This document shows, piece after piece, positions 51,174 to 58,217 of a DNA stretch of 64,000 bases; position 1 is the stretch's first letter; the number at the start of each line of letters is the position of its first letter. A model generated the notes under the pieces. The model was not told where the DNA came from. It ran no database searches and saw only the letters and a list, made by a program, of their open reading frames with translations. The position numbers and the translations under genes were made by a program. This stretch comes from Ruminococcus sp. (GTDB lineage Bacteria; Bacillota; Clostridia; Oscillospirales; Ruminococcaceae), in contig JAIDUG010000050.1 of NCBI GenBank assembly GCA_029060305.1, positions 1 to 64,000 on the forward strand. The letters run 5' to 3'.

Positions 51174-51953
51174 ATGAAAAAAATGAACGTATTCAGAAGA
51201 GTTATCACAGCTATCACAACAGCTATTATGACAGTAAGTGCAAGCGGTCTCGCATTCAACACATCAGCTACAAATGAAGAACCTGATTTCAATGAAATGG
51301 CTGACAGAATTGTTTATCTCGTAAACGAAGCAAGAGAAGAAGCAGGTTTAAAACCGATATATGCAGTTCCTTACCTCAGCGAAAGAGCAACAGTAAGAGC
51401 TGAAGAATGCACAGAAACTTTCAGTCATTCAAGAACAAACGGCGATTCTTTCTCAACAGTAGTTGATTATGAATCTGCACCATGGGAAAAAATAAGTGAA
51501 AATATCGCTGCTGGAATGAATACTCCCGAAGCTACTTTTGAACAGTGGAGAAATTCACCAAGTCACTGGGCAGCAATCATGAACCCTGAGTTTACACATA
51601 TGGGTGTCGGTATTGCTTATGACGAGGACAGCACTTACAAATGGTACTGGCAACAGCTCTTTATCAAAGTTGACACTTTTGAAAGACCGGACGGAAGTAT
51701 GGACGGTCAGTATATTCCTGACCAGTACACAATCGTTCCTCAGGCAACAGGCGATATTGACGGTGACGGCGTTATCGATTCATTCGACTATGTTCTTCTT
51801 TGCAGATACCTCAACAAACAGGTAACATTAAATCCCTTACAGGTTGAAAGTGCAGATATTCTTCAGGACGGCGTTATAAGCTATTCCGACGCTGCTTTCC
51901 TCAGAAAATACATTCTTGGTCAGATTAGTGAAGTGCCTGTTAAATTATTCTAA
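51174..51953 (+). CDS. secreted CAP (SCP-like) domain protein with type I dockerin
   Basis: A 259-residue exported protein. The signal peptide is about residues 1-31. The CAP domain (about 40-170) shows LVNEAREEAGL, the metal-site histidines in TFSHSRTNG and SPSHWAAIMNP, and ENIAAGM. A dockerin (about 192-252) has a full calcium loop GDIDGDGVIDSFD and a weaker second loop ADILQDGVISYSD, each followed by the usual LLCRYL / LRKYILG helix. The dockerin should dock the protein on a cohesin scaffold, so it is probably part of a cellulosome-like complex. A strong TTTAGGAGG site precedes it. TATAAT is seen near 51100. Confidence 0.93.
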   Translation: MKKMNVFRRVITAITTAIMTVSASGLAFNTSATNEEPDFNEMADRIVYLVNEAREEAGLKPIYAVPYLSERATVRAEECTETFSHSRTNGDSFSTVVDYESAPWEKISENIAAGMNTPEATFEQWRNSPSHWAAIMNPEFTHMGVGIAYDEDSTYKWYWQQLFIKVDTFERPDGSMDGQYIPDQYTIVPQATGDIDGDGVIDSFDYVLLCRYLNKQVTLNPLQVESADILQDGVISYSDAAFLRKYILGQISEVPVKLF

Positions 51954-51994
51954 AAATAACTATGTTTTCTTCATAATATCCTTCAAATAAAAAG

Positions 51995-52019
51995 CGGTTG
52001 ATTATATCAACCGTTTTTT
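51995..52019. terminator. convergent terminator
   Basis: CGGTTGAT / ATCAACCG hairpin with six T on the plus side; leftward the tail is TTTT. It lies between the CAP-dockerin gene and the acyltransferase gene. Confidence 0.75.
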
Positions 52020-52036
52020 ATTATATAAAAATTTTT

Positions 52037-52696
52037 TCATTTCTTTGTAATAATCGTATCGTCCTTTTTGTAGATACTGTTTTCCGGAATAACTCCACGT
52101 ACACAGCTTGTGGGATAGATATTTGAGTGACGACCTACAACAGTACCAGGATTCAGAACGCTGTTACAGCCGACCTCTACAAAGTCGCCGACCATTGCAC
52201 CTATTTTTTTAATACCTGTTATAATTGTTTCCTCGCCTTTGATAACAACGTTTGTTTTGTCCGACTTGACATTTGAAGTTATAGAACCTGCTCCCATATG
52301 GGATTTATAACCGAGAATACTGTCGCCTACATAGTTATAGTGCGGAGTTTGTACGTTATCGAAAATAATAACGTTTTTCAACTCGACGGAGTTTCCGATA
52401 ACGCAGTTTTTTCCGACCAACGCACTTCCACGTATAAAAGCACAGTGACGGACTTCTGTTTCCGCACCGATTATGCACGGAGAACCAATATAAGCTGTCG
52501 GATAAACGTTAGCTGTCTTGTGAATCCATACGTTTTCAAAAGGGTTGTCGTATTCATCACGAGGGAGAATTTTGCCGAGTTCAATAATAAAATCGCTGAT
52601 ACCTTTGAGGGCTTCCCAAGGATATGTGAATTTACTCAGGTACTCAGATGCGGAAGTATGACCTAAATCATACAAATCATTAATAGTGACTTTCAT
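52037..52696 (-). CDS. left-handed beta-helix (hexapeptide) transferase, GlmU C-domain-like
   Basis: A 219-residue protein with an N-terminal extension of about 60 residues and then a hexapeptide-repeat beta helix (about 65-200; IGSPCIIGAETEV, ALVGKNCVIGN, VGRHSNIYP). The order of segments resembles the acetyltransferase half of GlmU and related UDP-sugar enzymes. There is no N-terminal uridylyltransferase domain. It is likely an acyltransferase on a sugar phosphate or nucleotide sugar, exact substrate unknown. It has its own perfect promoter. Confidence 0.85.
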   Translation of the reverse strand: MKVTINDLYDLGHTSASEYLSKFTYPWEALKGISDFIIELGKILPRDEYDNPFENVWIHKTANVYPTAYIGSPCIIGAETEVRHCAFIRGSALVGKNCVIGNSVELKNVIIFDNVQTPHYNYVGDSILGYKSHMGAGSITSNVKSDKTNVVIKGEETIITGIKKIGAMVGDFVEVGCNSVLNPGTVVGRHSNIYPTSCVRGVIPENSIYKKDDTIITKK

Positions 52697-52733
52697 ATAA
52701 ATTCAGCTCCTTTTCTGAAAATTCAATAATAAT

Positions 52734-52762
52734 ATTATAATACTAATATAGTCACTTGTCAA
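52734..52762 (-). promoter_or_regulatory. consensus promoter of the hexapeptide transferase gene
   Basis: Leftward TTGACA (plus 52757-52762), 17-base spacer, TATAAT (plus 52734-52739). Confidence 0.83.
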
Positions 52763-52860
52763 CTATTACTGGTATTTTTATGAAATTGCAAATTAGTCTT
52801 TACTTTTTGATTGAAGTGTGGTAAAATATAACTGAATCATTAAAAAAGGAAGTCCTTATT

Positions 52861-53982
52861 ATGAAAAAAAGTTTTATAAATAAAACAATGCTTACAATAT
52901 CGTTTTTAGTATCGGCTGTCGCTGTAGTTTCGGTATGCACTTCATGTCAGGGAAACAACTCTCCGGAAGATGATAATATTTCCGTCATAAATATGGAAAG
53001 TATTTCGGAAACAGTAACCGAATCAACAGTTTCTACAGAAGATATAATACCACCTGTTACAGAAATACCGTCCGATACAGTAACGACTTTACTGTCTTAC
53101 TCTTCGGAAGAATATGCTATACCTGAAACAGAAGTTTCCACGGTCGCAGAAACTTCTGCTGAATCCTCAACTACCCATATTATCAGTGTTCCGACCGGTA
53201 CGCAAAAGCCGGTTACAAAACCACCTGTAACAAGTTATGATGTATGGCCTCCGGTAACGCAGAGACAGATAGACCAGACCATTCCTACAAATGGACACAA
53301 TGACAGGGAAATAACTACAACTACTATTGCACCTACTGCTGGTTCTTATGTTGGAGATTCTCCTAATAGTGCTTTTTATCAGGAAAGAATTGCCATAGCA
53401 GGCGATTCAATAGCTTACGGTTTTGACGCTTACGGATATATTCCTGCCTCCCACAATATAGCAAAAGAATCTGTATCAATGTGGAATATTGATTATTTCA
53501 CTTTCAATACCGGTATGGGACTTGTCGACAGTGTGGCTTACATAAACCCGTCAATCCTTTATATGTCAATGGGTATGAACGATGTAAACAACTCAACAGC
53601 GGAAGAGTTTGCAGAAAGATACAAGAATACTATTTATGACATAAGAAACAGATGTCCGGATATAAATATAATCGTTGCCGGAATAACTCCTGTATCGGAA
53701 GATTCTGATTTTGTCAACAACAATACTATAATGTCATTCAACACTGCACTTGAAGAAATGGTAACTGCGATAGATTCAAACCATGTGTATTATTTTGACG
53801 CTTATTCTATAGTTGCCGACCCTGAAACAAATGACCTCCGTCCCGAATGTACAGGCGGTGACGGTATACATCTTGTCTCATCTTGCTATTACGATTTCCT
53901 TGATGAACTTTTTGAAATGCTTGACGATACACCGGTCAAGGAAAACATTGAAAAAGTGGAACAAAATAATGTTGCTCAATAA
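52861..53982 (+). CDS. secreted SGNH/GDSL hydrolase with Ser/Thr-rich stalk
   Basis: A 373-residue exported esterase-fold protein. The N-terminal signal region has VSVCTSC near residues 21-27; a lipoprotein cut there is possible but the site is not canonical. A Ser/Thr/Glu/Pro stalk runs to about 165. The SGNH domain has the block I Ser in IAGDSIAYG near 180, the Asn block in SMGMNDVNN near 240 and the C-terminal Asp-His pair in GDGIHLV near 340. It probably removes acyl groups from a surface or plant polysaccharide. It overlaps the DUF2716 gene by 14 bases. Confidence 0.87.
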   Translation: MKKSFINKTMLTISFLVSAVAVVSVCTSCQGNNSPEDDNISVINMESISETVTESTVSTEDIIPPVTEIPSDTVTTLLSYSSEEYAIPETEVSTVAETSAESSTTHIISVPTGTQKPVTKPPVTSYDVWPPVTQRQIDQTIPTNGHNDREITTTTIAPTAGSYVGDSPNSAFYQERIAIAGDSIAYGFDAYGYIPASHNIAKESVSMWNIDYFTFNTGMGLVDSVAYINPSILYMSMGMNDVNNSTAEEFAERYKNTIYDIRNRCPDINIIVAGITPVSEDSDFVNNNTIMSFNTALEEMVTAIDSNHVYYFDAYSIVADPETNDLRPECTGGDGIHLVSSCYYDFLDELFEMLDDTPVKENIEKVEQNNVAQ

Positions 53983-54457
53983 AAAACAATATAATTATAT
54001 TTGGAACAAAATAGACATTGAATTGAAATTCTATCCAAATTGTAATTACAGAGGACACTCTTTTAATGTAAAACTGCCGTTTGAAATAAACAGACCCTAT
54101 GTCGTATATGACATTGAAAATATGACAGATGAACAACTCAGCATTATGGACGATATAATAAGAGAATGTTTCATAGAAATAACTGACAAAAACGACAGAA
54201 TATATGCTCTTGACTGGCAACACGCCGGATTTATCTACAATCCACGCAACTTAAACGAACAAAAAGGTGAAAACGGTCGTTTTTTTCCGTGTTTTTATCC
54301 CGATGGTGACTATTACTTTTTCATAAGCAAAGATTTCCGCTTCGGCTATCTCGGACACCCTTGGCGACAAGAAGTATGGATTTTCGGTACTGACCTTATC
54401 AATAATATTTCCAGCAAAGTTCACCTACTTGGCTGGGTTGAACTAAAGAAAGGATAA
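53969..54457 (+). CDS. DUF2716 family protein
   Basis: A 162-residue cytosolic protein. I assign it to DUF2716 from remembered features: an N-terminal W-rich start, VYDIENMTDEQ, RIYALDWQHAGF, PDGDYYFFISKDFRFGYLGHPW and IFGTDLI. Function of the family is unknown. The ATG at 53969 overlaps the end of the SGNH gene by 14 bases and has only a weak ribosome site (GTGGA), so translation is probably coupled. A longer frame upstream lies inside the SGNH gene and is a shadow. Confidence 0.72.
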   Translation: MLLNKKQYNYIWNKIDIELKFYPNCNYRGHSFNVKLPFEINRPYVVYDIENMTDEQLSIMDDIIRECFIEITDKNDRIYALDWQHAGFIYNPRNLNEQKGENGRFFPCFYPDGDYYFFISKDFRFGYLGHPWRQEVWIFGTDLINNISSKVHLLGWVELKKG

Positions 54458-54495
54458 TATTTAGAACAGACTTATTTCAAAAAAAATGATTAAAA

Positions 54496-54529
54496 AACCT
54501 GAGAACTTAAAAATTCTCAGGTCTTTTTT
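54496..54529. terminator. convergent terminator between DUF2716 gene and glmS
   Basis: ACCTGAGAA / TTCTCAGGT hairpin. Seven T follow on the plus side, and leftward a T-run follows as well. Confidence 0.85.
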
Positions 54530-54531
54530 TA

Positions 54532-56370
54532 TTATTCTACTGTAACACTCTTTGCGAGATTACGTGGCTTGTCAACGTCATAACCCTTTGCGACAGATAC
54601 ATAATATCCTAAAAGCTGTAACGGTACTACTGAAAGACTTCCTGCAAAAAGCGGATTTGTCTTTGGAATATACACAGTAAAGTCAGCAGTATCTTCCATA
54701 TTGTAGTTGCCGTAAGTTGTAAGACCCATAAGTGAAGCTCCACGGCTCTTTACCTCAACCATATTGCTTACTGTTTTTTCGTAAAGGTCGGGCTGTGTGA
54801 GTACGCTTATAACAAATATTCCGTCCTCAATCAGACTGATAGGACCGTGTTTCAGTTCACCTGCTGCATAAGCCTCTGAATGAATATAGCTGAGTTCTTT
54901 CATTTTGAGACTTCCTTCAAGACTTATTGCGTAATCAATACCACGTCCGATAAAGAAAGCATCTTTAGCACCGGCGAGCTTATTTGCAAACCACTGTATA
55001 CGCTCCTTGTCCTCAAGGACTTTTTCGATTTTTTCCGGAATAGTGTAAAGTTCTTCAACCATTTCTTTGCAGAGTTCGGGAGTAATTTCTTCTCTTGCAA
55101 GTGCAAATTTCATTGCAAGAAGATAGCCTGCTATCAACTGTGTACTGTAAGCCTTTGTAGTAGCAACGGAAATTTCAGGACCTGCAAGGGTATAGAAAAC
55201 ATTGTCCGCTTCACGTGCAATTGACGAACCGACAACATTGACAATGCCGAGAGTTTTCACACCACATTCCTTAGCCTGTCGGAGTGCCGCAAGACTGTCA
55301 GCCGTTTCACCTGACTGACTTATTATTATAACAAGACTGTTTTCAGCAAGTTTCATTTTTCTGTACCTGAACTCTGAAGCGAGTTCAACTCTTACAGAAA
55401 GTGAAGTGAGTTCTTCCATTACGTACTGAATAGCCATTCCTACATAATAAGCTGAACCACACGCAACAATATAAACTTTATTCAAATCTTTTATTTCTTC
55501 GTCTGTCAAACCGACTTCGCTGAAATCTATCCTGCCATCCTTTACAACGGAATTTATTGTATCACGTACAACTTTCGGCTGTTCGTAAATTTCTTTAAGA
55601 ATGAAATGCTCATAACCGCCCTTTTCAGCGGATTCAGCGTCCCACTTTATCTCAGTGAGTTCTTTCTGAATTTCCTCACGGTCGATATTGTAGAAAGTTG
55701 CTTTACCCTTTTCAAGTTTTGCAATTTCCATATTGCCTATATAGTAAACGTTGCGTGTATACTTCAGAATTGCAGGAACGTCAGAAGCAACATAAGTTTC
55801 GCCGTCGGTAACGCCGATAATCATAGGACTTTCCTTGCGTGCAGTGTAAATTTCGGTCGGATAGTCCCTGAACATTATAGCAAGTGCATATGAACCTCTT
55901 ATTCTTATCATAGCACGGGCGATTGCATCAACAGCACCCGAATTATATTTCTTATAATAATAGTCAACAAGTTTTATAGCAACTTCCGTATCGGTCTGCG
56001 AAATGAATGTATAACCGTTTTTAGAAAGTTTTTCCCTGAGTTCCTGATAATTTTCAATAATTCCGTTGTGAACGCCTATAACATTTTCGTCGTCACTTGC
56101 GTGAGGGTGAGCATTGAGAGTGGACGGCTCGCCGTGAGTAGCCCATCTTGTATGACCGATACCGCAACAACCTTTTACAGCATCACCGGCATTTGTCATT
56201 TCTTTGAGAACCTTTAATTTGCCTTTTGCTTTTACTATTTCCGTCTCGTTTTCGCCGTCACGAACAGCTATTCCGGCTGAATCATAACCTCTGTATTCAA
56301 GTTTTGAAAGACCGTCAAGCAGTATCGGACCAGCCTGTTTGCTTCCTGTAAAGCCTACTATTCCGCACAT
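54532..56370 (-). CDS. glmS: glutamine-fructose-6-phosphate aminotransferase (isomerizing)
   Basis: A 612-residue enzyme making glucosamine-6-phosphate from fructose-6-phosphate and glutamine, the first step of UDP-GlcNAc synthesis. The N-terminal glutaminase has the catalytic Cys in MCGIVGFTG and GHTRWATHG. Two SIS domains (about 290-420 and 460-600) bind the sugar phosphate (SQSGETADSLAALR). The C-terminus DKPRNLAKSVTVE is standard. It is read 46 bases after the SPFH gene with TTGGAGG before the ATG, so there is no room for the glmS ribozyme used by many Firmicutes. Confidence 0.97.
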   Translation of the reverse strand: MCGIVGFTGSKQAGPILLDGLSKLEYRGYDSAGIAVRDGENETEIVKAKGKLKVLKEMTNAGDAVKGCCGIGHTRWATHGEPSTLNAHPHASDDENVIGVHNGIIENYQELREKLSKNGYTFISQTDTEVAIKLVDYYYKKYNSGAVDAIARAMIRIRGSYALAIMFRDYPTEIYTARKESPMIIGVTDGETYVASDVPAILKYTRNVYYIGNMEIAKLEKGKATFYNIDREEIQKELTEIKWDAESAEKGGYEHFILKEIYEQPKVVRDTINSVVKDGRIDFSEVGLTDEEIKDLNKVYIVACGSAYYVGMAIQYVMEELTSLSVRVELASEFRYRKMKLAENSLVIIISQSGETADSLAALRQAKECGVKTLGIVNVVGSSIAREADNVFYTLAGPEISVATTKAYSTQLIAGYLLAMKFALAREEITPELCKEMVEELYTIPEKIEKVLEDKERIQWFANKLAGAKDAFFIGRGIDYAISLEGSLKMKELSYIHSEAYAAGELKHGPISLIEDGIFVISVLTQPDLYEKTVSNMVEVKSRGASLMGLTTYGNYNMEDTADFTVYIPKTNPLFAGSLSVVPLQLLGYYVSVAKGYDVDKPRNLAKSVTVE

Positions 56371-56416
56371 ATATTTTCCTCCAATTATAAAAATTCATAG
56401 TAAATTAAATTCCGGA

Positions 56417-57775
56417 CTATTTAAGCTGTTCGCCACATTCGGGGCAGAATTTCGGAATATTATTCGTATCGGAAGTAGTCCAGCCACAAGTCCTGCATAA
56501 GAACGTTTTTTTAACGGACTGTCTGGGACTTCCACATTCTGCACAGAATTTACCTGTATTTTCAGCACCACAGGAACATTTCCACGAACCTGAAGCCACG
56601 GGTTTCGGTGAACCGCACTCAGAACAGAATTTACCTGTATTCTCAGAACCACACGAACATTTCCATGAACCTGAAGCCACAAGTTTCGGCGAACCGCAGT
56701 TAGCACAGAATTTTCCGGTATTGTTTGTACCGCATGAACATTTCCAAGAATTTACATTATTCTGCTGTTGCTGTTGACCCATCTGGAAAAGTGACTGTGC
56801 GTTGAGACCGCCTGCCTGCTGAGCCATATTCATTCCGTAGAATCCCATAGCTGAGCCTCCGGAATTTCCAGCGGCGGTAGTCATTGCGTTTGCCTGAGCG
56901 TTTACAAGCATTGCGGCAGCATTTGAAGGGTCTCTGTTCCATGCAGTATCTTCAAACTTCTTTATTCTGTCCTCGTCGTCCTTAGAAATAGTTACGGAAT
57001 TTATAGCTACAGAAACTACTTCAAGACCTCTTTTTTCGCTCCACTGCGGAGAGAGAACACTTCCCATAGCGTTTGAAAGTTCAACGGTGTGTAACGGAAG
57101 TTCGTCATATCTGAGACCGTTTTGTGAAAGTTTTGCAAAAGCAGGATTAAGGGCGTTAAGAAACTCTGATTTCAACTGCTGGTCGATATTTGAACGAGTG
57201 TACGCACTGGAAACGTTACCGCATACATTTGTATAGAAAAGCAGAGGGTCGTTTATTCGGTAAGAGAATACGCCGTTACAGCGTACACCTACAGTAAAAC
57301 TTCTGCCGATGTCATTGTAAGTCATTCTGAACGGTACAGGGTTCTGAGTACCGAATTTGTTGTCAGTAAGTTCCTTAAGATTGAAATAGTAAACTCTCTG
57401 GTCGTGTGCGGTATCTCCACCGTAAGAAAAACGTTTTCCGATAACCTTGAAAGTCTCCTTGATATTTTTTCCGAGACTGCCACCGAAAAGACTGGGTTCT
57501 GTTGACATATCATAAACGTATTCGCCTGGGACGGCACATACTTCCACCACTTGTCCTTGGTCAACGATAATCATACACTGACCGTCACTTACAGCAATTT
57601 TACTGCCATTTGTGATGATATTGTCGTTGCCTTTGTTTGCAGAAAATGTACCTGTTTTCTTTTTGCCCTTTACAACAAGAACGTCAGCAGGAAGTGCATC
57701 ACAATAGAAAAACTCTTTCCATGTATCGCCTAAAGTTGAAGCTGTTGCCACAACAGCTGCCTGAATAAGTCCCAT
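56417..57775 (-). CDS. SPFH-domain protein with four C-terminal zinc ribbons
   Basis: A 452-residue protein of the YdjI-like SPFH group (often labelled virion core protein). The SPFH region covers residues about 20-270, followed by an Ala/Gln/Gly-rich spacer (about 275-342). Residues 343-423 hold three almost identical 27-residue zinc ribbons with ligands CxC-x8-CxxC, and a fourth, different CxxC-CxxC ribbon closes the protein. The ATG at 57775 follows AAAGGAG. Bacillus relatives localise to membranes and respond to envelope stress, so a membrane-associated scaffold is inferred. It is transcribed with glmS. Confidence 0.88.
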   Translation of the reverse strand: MGLIQAAVVATASTLGDTWKEFFYCDALPADVLVVKGKKKTGTFSANKGNDNIITNGSKIAVSDGQCMIIVDQGQVVEVCAVPGEYVYDMSTEPSLFGGSLGKNIKETFKVIGKRFSYGGDTAHDQRVYYFNLKELTDNKFGTQNPVPFRMTYNDIGRSFTVGVRCNGVFSYRINDPLLFYTNVCGNVSSAYTRSNIDQQLKSEFLNALNPAFAKLSQNGLRYDELPLHTVELSNAMGSVLSPQWSEKRGLEVVSVAINSVTISKDDEDRIKKFEDTAWNRDPSNAAAMLVNAQANAMTTAAGNSGGSAMGFYGMNMAQQAGGLNAQSLFQMGQQQQQNNVNSWKCSCGTNNTGKFCANCGSPKLVASGSWKCSCGSENTGKFCSECGSPKPVASGSWKCSCGAENTGKFCAECGSPRQSVKKTFLCRTCGWTTSDTNNIPKFCPECGEQLK

Positions 57776-57875
57776 AATTTTAACTCCTTTCAAAAAGCCT
57801 TTTTATATATTGTATATTCATTATAACATATTTACGTATAAATTGCACGGCTTTTAAGAAAATTTATATTTTTAA

Positions 57876-58217
57876 CTATTCCCAGCTTTTCCACACGTCC
57901 GGACAGTAACCAATAGTAGCTTTTTTTCCGTTACGTACAACAGGCGTTTTTATCAAAGACTGATTTTCAAAAACTTTTTCTTCTTTGTCGCCGTCGGAGA
58001 GATATTTAATAAGTGCAAGTAAATCCTTGTTTTTTGCATTTTCGTCAACCATACTGTCGATACCGCCGACAGACTGTTTCACGCTGTTAAACTCTCCCCT
58101 GCTCATACCTTTTTCTTTCATATCGATAAGCTGATATTTTATACGTCTCTCCTTGAAAAAACGTTCAGCCTTTCTTGTATCCTGACATTTTTTCGTACCG
58201 AATATCTGTATATTCAT
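57876..58217 (-). CDS. ArsC/Spx family thioredoxin-fold protein
   Basis: A 113-residue protein of the ArsC-like superfamily. The N-terminal FGTKKCQDTRKAERFF has a single Cys at residue 11, where Spx has CxxC, so it is not a redox-switch Spx of the classical type. The C-terminal KTPVVRNGKKATIGY matches the family. It follows the GH3 gene with no gap (stop and next start within one base of each other), so the two are made from one mRNA. A reductase or regulator role cannot be decided. Confidence 0.83.
   Translation of the reverse strand: MNIQIFGTKKCQDTRKAERFFKERRIKYQLIDMKEKGMSRGEFNSVKQSVGGIDSMVDENAKNKDLLALIKYLSDGDKEEKVFENQSLIKTPVVRNGKKATIGYCPDVWKSWE

Noticed and set aside
50960-51292. Reverse frame upstream of the CAP-dockerin gene
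   Set aside because: It runs through a terminator and the CAP promoter and has no ribosome site; its hydrophobicity comes from the opposite strand signal peptide region.
53813-53968. Upstream extension of the DUF2716 frame
   Set aside because: It lies entirely inside the SGNH coding region, and the resulting sequence is not family-like.
56371-56416. glmS ribozyme before glmS
   Set aside because: The 46-base gap is too short and contains only the ribosome site and upstream stop region.
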